From an uncultured bacterium (lineage in GTDB: Bacteria > Verrucomicrobiota > Lentisphaeria > Victivallales > UBA1829), in NCBI GenBank assembly GCA_902774245.1, contig CACYHQ010000005.1, positions 124,001 through 188,000 on the forward strand: DNA of 64,000 bases, read 5' to 3'. Numbering within the stretch: the stretch's first letter is position 1; each line of letters starts with the position of its first letter. The position numbers and the translations under genes are program-made. The notes under the pieces are model-generated. The model made no database searches, had not been told where the DNA came from, and was given only the letters and a program-made list of their open reading frames with translations. Below are positions 42,203-50,791 of this stretch, in pieces.

Positions 42203-44074
42203 ATGTTCCCGACGCTCAGACACACCGCCGCGCTGATCGCGCTGTCCGCCCCGGTCTTCTTCTCCGCCGCGCTCGCGGCCGACGCACAGTTCATGCACCC
42301 GGACGCCGAAGTTCAGAAAAACTTCCCCATCCTCTCGAAATTCAACGCCGGGCGCGCGCCCTCCGAACGCATCCTGAAGCGCGGCGACCACGACATCTAC
42401 GCCATCCTGCACTTCGGCCCGAACACGTTCTACGACAAGGAATGGGGCTACGGCGACGAGGACCCGCAACGTTTCGCTCCGACCGAATTCGACGCCGAGC
42501 AGATCGTGAAGGCGTGCAAAGACGGCGGCATCACCGGCATCATCATCGTCTGCAAGCACCACGACGGCCTGTGCCTGTGGCCGACCAAGACCACCGAGCA
42601 CAACATCACGAAGACCAAATTCCGCGACGGCAAGGGCGACTACGTGAAGGAAATGGCGGACGCCTGCCGCAAGTACGGCCTCGACGTCGGATTCTACGTC
42701 TCCCCGTGGGACCGCAACAACGCCAAGTACGGCACGCCCGATTATCTGCCGGTCTTTCAGGAACAGCTCCGCGAAATCCTTACCAACTACGGCCCGGCGT
42801 TCGAGCTCTTCCTCGACGGCGCGAACGGCGGCGACGGCTACTATGGCGGCGCGCGCGAACGCCGCAACATCGACCATCGCACGTACTACGACTGGATTCA
42901 CACCTGGCAGATGGTACGCGAACTCCAGCCCGGCGTGGCGATCTTCAGCGACGTCGGCCCTGATGTCCGCTGGATGGGCAATGAACAGGGATTCGCCGCC
43001 GAGGAATCCTTCGGATCCTGGACCCCGCGCGCTCCGTGGGGACAGCGCGGTGAGCCCATGCCCGGCTTCTGCGATTTCGCGGACAACCCGGTCGGAAAGA
43101 AGGACGGCGTGTTCTTCATGCCCGGTGACGCCGACGTGGCGTTCCGTCCGAACTGGTTCTACCACGCCTATGACGACAACAACCAGAAGAGCGTGCATCA
43201 CCTCGTGCGCATCTATCTGCGCTCGGTCGGCTGCGGCGCATACATGAACCTCGGCATGGCGCCGGACAAACGCGGCCTGATCCACGAGAACGACGTGAAG
43301 CGCCTGAAGGAGTTCAAGGCTGCCATTGATTCGCTGTACGAAAACAAGGTCTTCGGCGATGAAGTCAAGATCGAAAACAACGTCGGAACGGTCGAATTCG
43401 GCGGCACGGTCGAATTCGGCGGCACAAAGAAGCTCAACTTCCTCAAAATGGCTGAATTCCTCTCCACCACTCAGGGCGAACTCGTCTCCGGCTACGAAGT
43501 CGACGTCCGCAAGGGCGGCAAATGGGAAACCGTGCTCAAAGGACAGGCGATCGGCCTCAAACGCCTGAAACCGATCCCGACGCAGGAGTGCGATGCGATC
43601 CGCATCCGCATCACGGAATCTTCCGGTACGGTCAAGTCTCTGAAATTCTCCGGCTACCTCGCGCCAGAAGACCTCATCGGCGTCGGCACGGCAATCCAGG
43701 AGAACGACATCCGCTCGCTCCCGAACTACCGCAAACTGGAGGTCAATCCCGCCAGCCAGTTCACCCCGATGCACCCGCTCCGCTATCTCGAATTCCCCGT
43801 CGCGCGCGACAAGGCCATCTCCGGTTTCGTCTTCACGCCCGCCGCGGGCGCTCCGCTCGGCACGCCCGACCGCTGCACCGTCGAGATCCAGCAGGACGGC
43901 AAGTGGGTCAAGGCCGCCGACCGCGAGTTCTCCAACGTGAAGTCCACCCCCGTGCCGCAGCTGATCCCGCTCGACAACGTAAAGACCGACCGCATACGCA
44001 TCCGTGCTGACCGTTTCCTCGACGGCGCGGAGGAAATGGTCTTCGGCGAGATGGGCATCCTCCTCGCTGACTGA
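42203..44074 (+). CDS. Secreted alpha-L-fucosidase, glycoside hydrolase family 29
   Basis: The 623-residue enzyme has a signal peptide (about 1-26, 'FFSAALAADA'). Its GH29 barrel shows 'YAILHFGPNTFYDKEWGYGDEDP', 'GGITGIIIVCKHHDGLCLWPTKTTEHNI', 'GFYVSPWDRN' and the nucleophile Asp205 in 'FELFLDGANGG'. C-terminal beta-sandwich domains follow from about 400, one of them F5/8-like ('LPNYRKLEVNPASQF...DKAISGFVFTPAAG'). The missing fixed acid/base suggests the GH29-B type, which prefers branched alpha-1,3/1,4 fucosides; this is inference. An exact 18-bp tandem duplication lies at 43388-43423. The start at 42203 has GGAG upstream. Confidence 0.93.
   Translation: MFPTLRHTAALIALSAPVFFSAALAADAQFMHPDAEVQKNFPILSKFNAGRAPSERILKRGDHDIYAILHFGPNTFYDKEWGYGDEDPQRFAPTEFDAEQIVKACKDGGITGIIIVCKHHDGLCLWPTKTTEHNITKTKFRDGKGDYVKEMADACRKYGLDVGFYVSPWDRNNAKYGTPDYLPVFQEQLREILTNYGPAFELFLDGANGGDGYYGGARERRNIDHRTYYDWIHTWQMVRELQPGVAIFSDVGPDVRWMGNEQGFAAEESFGSWTPRAPWGQRGEPMPGFCDFADNPVGKKDGVFFMPGDADVAFRPNWFYHAYDDNNQKSVHHLVRIYLRSVGCGAYMNLGMAPDKRGLIHENDVKRLKEFKAAIDSLYENKVFGDEVKIENNVGTVEFGGTVEFGGTKKLNFLKMAEFLSTTQGELVSGYEVDVRKGGKWETVLKGQAIGLKRLKPIPTQECDAIRIRITESSGTVKSLKFSGYLAPEDLIGVGTAIQENDIRSLPNYRKLEVNPASQFTPMHPLRYLEFPVARDKAISGFVFTPAAGAPLGTPDRCTVEIQQDGKWVKAADREFSNVKSTPVPQLIPLDNVKTDRIRIRADRFLDGAEEMVFGEMGILLAD
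43388..43423. repeat. 18-bp exact tandem duplication in the fucosidase gene
   Basis: ACGGTCGAATTCGGCGGC occurs twice in a row, adding six residues ('GTVEFG' twice) in a linker between barrel and sandwich. In frame and probably recent. Confidence 0.95.
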
Positions 44075-44095
44075 GCCCTGCGTTTTTCACAAACG

Positions 44096-44136
44096 TCCCC
44101 CGTTCGGTGCACACGCTCGACACGGGGGATTTCTTT
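44096..44136 (+). terminator. Terminator after the fucosidase gene
   Basis: TCCCCCGT (44096-44103) pairs with ACGGGGGA (44122-44129), followed by TTTCTTT. Confidence 0.8.
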
Positions 44137-44189
44137 GCCCTCTGAACTTGCATCTTCCGAAAAAAGTTAAAGATTCTTTGTTATACCGC

Positions 44190-44217
44190 TTGATTTTTCG
44201 TTTTTTCACGTTAAATT
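44190..44217 (+). promoter_or_regulatory. Promoter of the LacI-family gene
   Basis: -35 TTGATT (44190-44195), 16-nt spacer, -10 TAAATT (44212-44217). It overlaps the left arm of the operator-like repeat. Confidence 0.65.
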
Positions 44218-44260
44218 TATCGTTGTAACGCATCGGATCAAACGACATTTCAACGATAAA
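44216..44260. promoter_or_regulatory. Operator-like inverted repeat before the LacI-family gene
   Basis: TTTATCGTTG (44216-44225) and CAACGATAAA (44251-44260) are perfect 10-bp arms, 25 nt apart, starting at the -10 box and ending 11 nt before the start codon. The position suits autorepression. As RNA it would also sequester the ribosome-binding region. Confidence 0.65.
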
Positions 44261-44271
44261 GGCAACCGACC

Positions 44272-45396
44272 ATGAAGAAACAGAAGACCACCCTCCGCGA
44301 CATCGCAAAAGCCGCAAACGTCTCCATGATGAGCGTATCGCGCGCCCTCCGCGGCGGCGTCGGCGTGAGCGGCGAACTCCGCACGCGCATCACCCGTCTC
44401 GCCGAAGAGCTCGGCTATGTGCCGAACCGCCTCTCCTACGAGCTCGGCCAGCAGAAGAACACCATGACGGTCGGCGTGGTGATCCCGCACTTCGGCAACT
44501 CTTTCTTCACGAGTATCCTCCAGCAGATCGAAGCCACGCTCTTCACGCACGGCTACCGCATCCTGCTCGCGTGCAGCTTCAACAACCCGATCAAGGAATT
44601 CCACGACATCTCGGCGCTGCTCGAGCGCCAGGTGGACGGCATCATCTGGGCCCCGGTCGTCTACGACGAAGGCCGCCGCGCCGCCGAACTCATCATGCGC
44701 CAGAACTGCCCGCTCGTCTTCATCGACCGCAAGATACCCGGCATCAACACCGACTCCGTGGTCGTCGACGACCGCCACGGCGCACTTTCCGCCATGCGCC
44801 ACCTCACCAGCATGGGGCTCCGCAAAATCGCGTACTTCGGCGCGCGCCTGGATTCCTACGTCACGCAGGAACGCCGTTCCGGGTATCTGGCGGGTCTCCG
44901 CGAGGCGGGGATCGAAGTGCGCGGCGACTGGATGTTCCGCACGGGCAACGACATGATCGCAGGCCAGAGCGCCGTCGCGCAGCTGCTGGAACAGAAAGAG
45001 AAGGTCGAGGCGATTTTCTGCTTCAACGATATGCTCGCGGTCGGCACGGAGCTGGAACTCCTGAACCGCGGCATCCGCATCCCGGAGGACATCATGCTCG
45101 TCGGGTTCGGCGGCGTCTTCGAAAGCGGCATCGTGCGCGTGCCGATCACGAGCGTGCATCAGGACGAAAACGCGCTTGCGACCGCCGCGGCGGAACTTCT
45201 CCTCACGCGCATGAACAATCCGACCATGAAACTGCCCTCGGTGGAACGCGTCATCCCGACCAGCCTGATCGTGCGCGAATCGACCCTGTGTCTCCCGTCC
45301 GCGGTGAAACCCGCCTCGAAGAGCATCGCGAGCCCCGCGGCGAAACCCTCCGCGAAAACGAAGGCGAAAGCGTCCGCGAAAAAGAAATCGCGTTGA
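44272..45396 (+). CDS. LacI-family transcriptional regulator with histone-H1-like tail
   Basis: The 374-residue protein has the LacI helix-turn-helix and hinge ('TTLRDIAKAANVSMMSVSRALRGGVGVSGELRTRI...LGYVPNRLS', residues 6-56) and a periplasmic-binding-like effector domain ('GVVIPHFGNSFFTSILQQIEATLFTHGY', 'VDGIIWAPV', 'HLTSMGLRKIAYFG', 'AIFCFNDMLAVG'). The last 30 residues are Lys/Ala/Ser repeats ('AAKPSAKTKAKASAKKKSR') not normal for LacI proteins. It lies just downstream of the fucosidase and may control it, but the visible operator is its own. Confidence 0.93.
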   Translation: MKKQKTTLRDIAKAANVSMMSVSRALRGGVGVSGELRTRITRLAEELGYVPNRLSYELGQQKNTMTVGVVIPHFGNSFFTSILQQIEATLFTHGYRILLACSFNNPIKEFHDISALLERQVDGIIWAPVVYDEGRRAAELIMRQNCPLVFIDRKIPGINTDSVVVDDRHGALSAMRHLTSMGLRKIAYFGARLDSYVTQERRSGYLAGLREAGIEVRGDWMFRTGNDMIAGQSAVAQLLEQKEKVEAIFCFNDMLAVGTELELLNRGIRIPEDIMLVGFGGVFESGIVRVPITSVHQDENALATAAAELLLTRMNNPTMKLPSVERVIPTSLIVRESTLCLPSAVKPASKSIASPAAKPSAKTKAKASAKKKSR

Positions 45397-45423
45397 TCCG
45401 CCGGTCCGAACGCGCCGGAACCG

Positions 45424-45924
45424 TTATCCGATCCGTTTCTCCATGACGTAATCGTCCATGAAGAAGCCTCCGCCGATGTCGTTTTTCACGGACTCGACGG
45501 TCTCGAACCCGTTTTTGAGGTAGACACTGATCGCGCGTTCGTTGTGCTTGTTCACGTTCAGACGGAGCCGATTGAATCCGGCGGCGCGGCACACGTCCGA
45601 AGCGTAGTCCAGCATCATCCGCCCGAAGCCCTTCCCGTGGCACGAGGTCAGCAGATACACCTTGTGCAGTTTCGCCGTGTCGCCATGGTACGGAGACCAG
45701 GAGATGTAGCCCGACGGCACATCGTCCACGAGCAGCGCGGCGAAATGATACCCCTCGCGCAGTTCGCGTTGCATGACCTCCGGCGCGTACATCATGTTCA
45801 TCATGTACGGGATCTGTTCGGGCGGGAGGATCGGGGCGAACGTCTTCGGCCACACCTCGTCCGCGATATCGCGCACGATCTGAAGGCTTTCCGGCGTATC
45901 GAGCGTTACGAACGACGTTTTCAT
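45424..45924 (-). CDS. GNAT-family N-acetyltransferase
   Basis: The 166-residue protein has the GNAT fold: 'AALLVDDVPSGYISW' (beta strands), 'LHKVYLLTSCHGKGFGRMMLDYASDVCRAAGFNRLRLNVNKHNERAISVYLKNGFE' (motif A with the acetyl-CoA-binding 'CHGKGFGR', then motif B). The acceptor cannot be read from the sequence. It overlaps the recN stop by 4 nt (ATGA), so it is the second gene of the recN transcript, and it ends 27 nt from the convergent LacI gene. Confidence 0.88.
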   Translation of the reverse strand: MKTSFVTLDTPESLQIVRDIADEVWPKTFAPILPPEQIPYMMNMMYAPEVMQRELREGYHFAALLVDDVPSGYISWSPYHGDTAKLHKVYLLTSCHGKGFGRMMLDYASDVCRAAGFNRLRLNVNKHNERAISVYLKNGFETVESVKNDIGGGFFMDDYVMEKRIG

Positions 45925-47600
45925 TTCTTTTTCCCTGTCTTTTTTGCCTGTTTGAGCATGTCTTCCGCGTGGGCGGACGCCGATTCGCCGCCGCCGAGCA
46001 TGCGGGCGATCTCCTTCACGCGGGCGGCTTCGTCAAGCTTGCGGATGCCGGATAATGTGCGGCCGTCGGAAACGTGTTTCGCGACGCGGAAATGCGTGTC
46101 CGCGCAGACCGCCACCTGCGCGAGGTGCGAGATGGAGATGATCTGCTTGTAGCGTCCGAGCAGCGCGAGCTCCTCTCCGACCCGGCACGCGGTCTCGCCG
46201 CCGATGTTCGCGTCGATCTCGTCGAACACCAGGATCGGGATCTCGTCGACCGTCGCAAGCACGGTTTTGACCGCCAGCATCACGCGCGCCACTTCGCCGC
46301 TGCTCGCGACGTCGCGGAGCGGGATCATCGGGACGCCGGGATTGGCGGAGAACAGGAACGTGACGGCATCGGTCCCGAGCGGGCCTTCCTTCGCGGCGGA
46401 GAATTCAAGCTGATACGCGGCCTTCAGGAAGCCGAGCTTGTGCGTCTCCTTCGACAATGCGTCTTCGAGTTTTCCGGCGGCGGCCCTGCGCTTTTCGCCG
46501 AGACACGCGGCGGCGGCCTGATACTTCCGGTACGATTCCGCCTCCTGCTTCTCGAACTCTTTGCGCCGGAGCTCAGCGTCGTCGAATGCCGCGACGCGTT
46601 CCCGGACGCGTTCCAGATGCGCCAGCACGTCGTCGAGCGTTGGGCCGTAACGGCGTTTCAAGGTCTGAAGCAGGCGCATGCGCTCCTCCATCTCCTGAAA
46701 CTCCTGTTCGTCGATCTCGACCTCGGACGCGAACGACGCGAGCTCGGAGGAAAGGTCGTCCACGGCTTCCTTCGCGCTGTCGAGCGAGTTCAGAAACTCT
46801 TCGGTTTTCGTCGGCTCGATGCGTTCCAGTCCGCGCAGGATACGTCGGCATTCGGCGAATCTCTGGGAAATGCTGTCCTCTCCGTCGGTCAGTCCGCCGC
46901 ATACCTGCGACGCCAGTTCGATCACACTGCGCGAATTGGCGGCGAGGTCGTGACGGGCGGTCAGCTCGTCGTCCTCTCCTGCGTGGACGTCCGCGCGTTC
47001 GATCTCCTCGCAGTCGCGGCGGAGGCGCGCGGCCTCTTCCGGCGACGGCAGGGACGCGGCGAACGCGTCTTTTTCACGGCGGACGGCGGCGAGCTCGTCC
47101 CAGCACTGCCGGACGGCATTCAGTTCCTTCTGAAGCCCGGCAAAACGGTCCAGCACGTCGAGCTGGTTGGCGGGATCAAGGATCGCGGCGTTTTCATTCG
47201 CGGCATGGACATCGACCATCGCCGACGCGATCGCCCGGAGCACGTTCAGATTCACCGCCGAGCCGTTCACAAAATTGCGCGACGAGCTGTGCGTTATCAC
47301 GCGCCGGACCAGGATGCTGTCCGGTTCGTCCGCGGAGACCAGCGCGTTTTCCTCGAGAAATGTACGGAGTTTCGGCAGAGCGCCGGGCGCGAGCGTGAAT
47401 CCGGCGGAGATTTCGCAGTGGTCCGCGCCTGTGCGGATGGCGGATTTGTCGGCACGGTTCCCGAGCAGAAGCCCGAGTGCGCCCATGATGACGGATTTTC
47501 CGGCGCCGGTTTCGCCGGTGATGACGTTGAACGAGGGGCCGAATTCGATTTCGGCCTCTTCGACGATGGCAAGATTCTGTACGGAAAGCCAGTTGAGCAT
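45921..47600 (-). CDS. recN: DNA repair protein RecN
   Basis: The 559-residue SMC-like ATPase acts in double-strand-break repair. Walker A 'GETGAGKS' lies at about 29-36 after 'LNWLSVQNLAIVEEAEIEFG', coiled coil fills the middle, and the C-terminus has 'SSGEVARVMLAVKTVL' (signature), 'IPILVFDEIDANIGG' (Walker B) and 'QIISISHLAQVAVCADTHFRV'. The start at 47600 matches the family length; an open extension to 47720 lacks family features. No good ribosome-binding site precedes 47600. The GNAT gene is coupled downstream. Confidence 0.95.
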   Translation of the reverse strand: MLNWLSVQNLAIVEEAEIEFGPSFNVITGETGAGKSVIMGALGLLLGNRADKSAIRTGADHCEISAGFTLAPGALPKLRTFLEENALVSADEPDSILVRRVITHSSSRNFVNGSAVNLNVLRAIASAMVDVHAANENAAILDPANQLDVLDRFAGLQKELNAVRQCWDELAAVRREKDAFAASLPSPEEAARLRRDCEEIERADVHAGEDDELTARHDLAANSRSVIELASQVCGGLTDGEDSISQRFAECRRILRGLERIEPTKTEEFLNSLDSAKEAVDDLSSELASFASEVEIDEQEFQEMEERMRLLQTLKRRYGPTLDDVLAHLERVRERVAAFDDAELRRKEFEKQEAESYRKYQAAAACLGEKRRAAAGKLEDALSKETHKLGFLKAAYQLEFSAAKEGPLGTDAVTFLFSANPGVPMIPLRDVASSGEVARVMLAVKTVLATVDEIPILVFDEIDANIGGETACRVGEELALLGRYKQIISISHLAQVAVCADTHFRVAKHVSDGRTLSGIRKLDEAARVKEIARMLGGGESASAHAEDMLKQAKKTGKKK

Positions 47601-47698
47601 GATAAGGATGTGTTCGGTCCGGACGGGAGAAGCGGATGTGTTTATACCAAGGAAACATTCCCGCCGCGGATCAGGGTGAGGTTTTGTTTTCCACAAAA

Positions 47699-47727
47699 AA
47701 GATACGTCTTTCCGGCACAAAAATCAA
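47699..47727 (-). promoter_or_regulatory. Possible recN promoter
   Basis: Minus strand: -35 TTGATT (47722-47727), 17-nt spacer, -10 TATCTT (47699-47704), about 90 nt before the start. I see no SOS box that I can identify. Confidence 0.5.
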
Positions 47728-47767
47728 TTCAAACAGCGAAAAAAAACGAAAAAAACACGTTCATCGC

Positions 47768-47796
47768 TTGAAAACGCCCCCGAATGACGCTAAATT
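47768..47796 (+). promoter_or_regulatory. Promoter of the nth operon
   Basis: -35 TTGAAA (47768-47773), 17-nt spacer, -10 TAAATT (47791-47796). Confidence 0.65.
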
Positions 47797-47871
47797 TCTT
47801 ATTCGTTATCCTAACACACAAATCATCCGGCCGTACCAGCCTGCCCGGGCCGTGCGGCTTCCCGCATCACC

Positions 47872-48663
47872 ATGGAATCCGCACTGGCAAAACAAGTCTA
47901 CGATAAACTGCTGTCCGTTTACGGCCCCCAGAAATGTTTTCTGGAGCACATGACGCCGTTTCAGCTCCTCGTCGCCACGATCCTGTCCGCCCAGTGCACG
48001 GACAAACGCGTGAACATGGTCACTCGCGACCTCTTCCAACGCTGGCCGGACGCCGAGGCATTCGCGAACTGCGGCCGCGAAGAGCTCGAACAGGCCATCT
48101 TCACCTGCGGGTTCTACCGGGCGAAAGCCGACCATATCCTGAAAGCGGCGAAGGCCATCGTCGAACAGTTCCACGGCGAACTGCCCGACACGATGGAAGG
48201 TTTGCTCAAGCTCCCCGGCGTCGGACGCAAAACGGCAAACGTGGTGCTCGGCGACGCCCTCGACAAACCCGGATTCCCCGTTGACACGCATGTGCGGCGT
48301 CTCTCCGCGCTCATCGGCCTCTCCGGCTCGTCCGATCCCGAGGTCATTGAATCCGATATCTGCGCCGTGATGCCGCCGGAGACCTGGGCGCAGTTCTCTC
48401 ATCTGCTGATCGTTCACGGACGCACCCGCTGTCCGGCGAACCGTCCGGACTGCCCCGGTTGCGAACTTGCAAAACTCTGCCGTCACACGAAGGCGGACAA
48501 GCCTGTCGGAAAGAAAGCGAAAGCCTCCGCCTCGAAGAAGACGGCCAAAGCTCCTGTCAGGAAAACTGCGAAGCCCGCGACAAAGAAAACGGTTGCGAAG
48601 AAGGCCGCCTCCCCTGCCCGCTCCGCGAAGAAATCCACCTCAAAATCCGGGACAAGATCATGA
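47872..48663 (+). CDS. nth: Endonuclease III with histone-H1-like C-terminal tail
   Basis: The 263-residue protein is a base-excision-repair glycosylase/AP lyase. The core (1-205) shows 'TILSAQCTDKRVN', the helix-hairpin-helix 'LPGVGRKTANVVLG' with catalytic Lys120, Asp138 in 'FPVDTHVRR' and the 4Fe-4S motif C187-x6-C194-x2-C197-x5-C203. The remaining 58 residues are a Lys/Ala/Ser/Pro tail ('KKTAKAPVRKTAKPATKKT') absent from typical Nth (about 211 residues), resembling histone H1 or HctB. It overlaps the acyltransferase gene as ATGA (48660-48663). Confidence 0.95.
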   Translation: MESALAKQVYDKLLSVYGPQKCFLEHMTPFQLLVATILSAQCTDKRVNMVTRDLFQRWPDAEAFANCGREELEQAIFTCGFYRAKADHILKAAKAIVEQFHGELPDTMEGLLKLPGVGRKTANVVLGDALDKPGFPVDTHVRRLSALIGLSGSSDPEVIESDICAVMPPETWAQFSHLLIVHGRTRCPANRPDCPGCELAKLCRHTKADKPVGKKAKASASKKTAKAPVRKTAKPATKKTVAKKAASPARSAKKSTSKSGTRS

Positions 48664-49340
48664 TCAAGAAGTATTTCCGCGAGATCAAGAAGTTCCCGGA
48701 CTGGCTTTACTGGTTCCCCGCCAAATTCATGCTCTGCTGGCGCAAACTCATGCCGGTCACGATCGTTGACCCGAACGGCCTCCTCGAAGAATACCGTCAC
48801 GCTCCGCAGCGCGTCTGCATTATCAACATCTGGCATAACCGCCTGCTTATGCTCCCGCCGCTTTTTGAACTCCCTCTGCGCAAACGCACGGTGGCGGTCA
48901 TCAGCGCCTCGCGCGACGGCCAGTACATCGCCGATTTCGCCGCGCAGTTCGGCGCGAAGAGCATCCGCGGCTCCAGCACGCGTCAGGGCGTGAAAGTCCT
49001 CCACGACGCCATCAAGACGATCCAAGGTGGCTGCATGGTCGTCTTCACGCCGGACGGGCCGCGCGGCCCCCGCTACCACATGAGCAAGGGCCCGATCCAC
49101 ATTGCATCCCAGCTCGGTATCCCCGTCGTCGCGCTCGGCATCAATTACTCGGCATACTGGGGCGTGAAGAGCTGGGACGGATTCCGCATCCCGAAACCGT
49201 GGGCGAAACTCACGCTGATCATCGGAAAAGAACTCCACATCCCCGCGAACCTGACCGCCGACGAGCTCGAACACTGGCGTCAGGAAGCAGAGGATGAACT
49301 GAACCGCGCTTCCCTCGTGGAACCCAAGGACTACTTATGA
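48660..49340 (+). CDS. DUF374-family lysophospholipid acyltransferase-like protein
   Basis: The 226-residue protein belongs to the DUF374/LPLAT superfamily: 'CIINIWHNRLLMLPPLFELP' (the His-containing acyltransferase motif), 'AVISASRDGQYIADFAAQFGAKSIRGSSTRQGVKVL', 'MVVFTPDGPRGPRYHMSKGPIHIASQLGIPVVALGI'. A related protein acylates Kdo-lipid A precursors in some bacteria, but the substrate here is unknown. It is coupled by ATGA both to nth upstream and to cinA downstream (49337-49340). Confidence 0.88.
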   Translation: MIKKYFREIKKFPDWLYWFPAKFMLCWRKLMPVTIVDPNGLLEEYRHAPQRVCIINIWHNRLLMLPPLFELPLRKRTVAVISASRDGQYIADFAAQFGAKSIRGSSTRQGVKVLHDAIKTIQGGCMVVFTPDGPRGPRYHMSKGPIHIASQLGIPVVALGINYSAYWGVKSWDGFRIPKPWAKLTLIIGKELHIPANLTADELEHWRQEAEDELNRASLVEPKDYL

Positions 49341-50599
49341 GCGAAAAGATCGCCGTCATCTGCATCGGCGACGAGCTCCTGAAGGGAGCAGTCGTCAATA
49401 CCAACCTTTCCTCCATCGGCGTACGCCTGCTCGCGCTCGGCGTCGTCCCGGTCTCGTCCGTCGAGGTCCCCGACCGCCGCGAAGACATCCTCGCCGCGCT
49501 GGAGTTCTCCCTCGCCCGCGCCGACATCGTCATCACCAGCGGCGGACTCGGCCCCACGGCCGACGACGTGACCAAGGAGTACATCGCGGAACGCTGCGGC
49601 ATGCGGCTGGAGGAGGACGGCGCCGCCGCGCTCAACATCATGAAACACTGGAAGATGCGCCACCCGAGCGAGGAGATCCCGCCGCGCGTGTTCAACCAGG
49701 CGCTCGTCCCCCACGGTGCGAAGGTCATCCAGAACGACTGCGGCACCGCGCCCGGGCTGATCGTCCGCACCCCGGAGACCGACGAGTTACCCGGCCGCAC
49801 GATCATCATGCTCCCCGGTCCGCCGAACGAACTCTGCCCCATGATGGACGCGTCCATTATCCCATTCCTGAAAAAGACGCTCAAAAATTTCACGTTCACG
49901 CGTGAATTCCACGTCGCCGGGCTTGGCGAGAACATCGTCGAGGAACGCATGCTCCCCGTCATCGCCAGGTTCCACAACATGCTTTCGGTCGCATATTGCG
50001 CCACGGCGCAGTTCGTGCGTCTATTCCTCACTACGGAATCCCCCGAGGTTATGGAATCCGCCATCCAGTCCGTGCAGGAGCTTTTCGCCGACGAACTGCT
50101 CTCCGACGACGCCGATTCGCTTTCGCACGAGATCCTGCATCTGCTCGGGGAACGCGACGAAACGCTCGCGCTGGCCGAATCCTGCACCGGCGGCCTCGCG
50201 GCGAAACTCCTGACCGACATCCCGGGTTCCTCGCACGTTTTCGCGGGCGGCGTCGTGACCTACAGCGACGCCTCGAAAACGTCTCTTCTCGGCGTTCCCG
50301 CCGACGTCATCCGCAAGCACGGCGCGGTCAGCACGGAAACCGCCCGTGCCATGGTCGACGGACTTGCAAACACGATTCCTTCGGACGCCGCGATCGCGCT
50401 CACAGGCATCGCCGGTCCCGGCGGCGCGACGGTCGGGAAACCGGTCGGACTGGTCTTCGCCGCCATCCGATACCGCGACAAAACGGAAGTTTTCGAGCTG
50501 CGTCTCCGCCGCACCCGCGAACAGATCCGCGAACGTGCCGTGGCGGGCGCATTTTTCCGTCTGCGCGCCATGATCCTTGCGTCTGAAAACGAGGCGTGA
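49337..50599 (+). CDS. cinA: CinA family protein (nicotinamide-nucleotide amidase / ADP-ribose pyrophosphatase)
   Basis: The 420-residue two-domain protein has an N-terminal MoCF/COG1058 domain ('IGDELLKGAVVNTNLSSIGVRLLALGV', 'VITSGGLGPTADDVTKEYIA', 'IIMLPGPPNEL') and a C-terminal PncC amidase domain ('TLALAESCTGGLAAKLLTDIPGSSHVFAGGVVTYSDASKTSLLGV', 'ALTGIAGPGGATVGKPVGLVF'). It recycles NMN in pyridine-nucleotide salvage. It is the last gene of the nth operon, its start overlapping the acyltransferase stop. Confidence 0.95.
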   Translation: MSEKIAVICIGDELLKGAVVNTNLSSIGVRLLALGVVPVSSVEVPDRREDILAALEFSLARADIVITSGGLGPTADDVTKEYIAERCGMRLEEDGAAALNIMKHWKMRHPSEEIPPRVFNQALVPHGAKVIQNDCGTAPGLIVRTPETDELPGRTIIMLPGPPNELCPMMDASIIPFLKKTLKNFTFTREFHVAGLGENIVEERMLPVIARFHNMLSVAYCATAQFVRLFLTTESPEVMESAIQSVQELFADELLSDDADSLSHEILHLLGERDETLALAESCTGGLAAKLLTDIPGSSHVFAGGVVTYSDASKTSLLGVPADVIRKHGAVSTETARAMVDGLANTIPSDAAIALTGIAGPGGATVGKPVGLVFAAIRYRDKTEVFELRLRRTREQIRERAVAGAFFRLRAMILASENEA

Positions 50600-50711
50600 C
50601 TCCGCGATTGTCCGGCACGCGCTTCCGGCTCCGCCTCGCCGACGCCCTTGTGTTATACTCGAAATACTCTACATTTTAATCTGTTTTTTCCAAAAATAAT
50701 CCTCTTTGTGC

Positions 50712-50740
50712 TTGACTTTGCATAAATACAGGGCTATATT
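50712..50740 (+). promoter_or_regulatory. Promoter of the ABC ATPase gene
   Basis: -35 TTGACT (50712-50717), 17-nt spacer, -10 TATATT (50735-50740), 51 nt before the start. Confidence 0.85.
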
Positions 50741-50791
50741 ACTGGAAAATCCATAATTCTTAACTTAACACAACCTTTTTTCAGGTGAATC

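Noticed and set aside
47601..47720. 40-residue N-terminal extension of RecN
   Set aside because: RecN proteins begin directly before 'LNWLSVQNLAIVE'-like sequence, and the extension has no conserved features.
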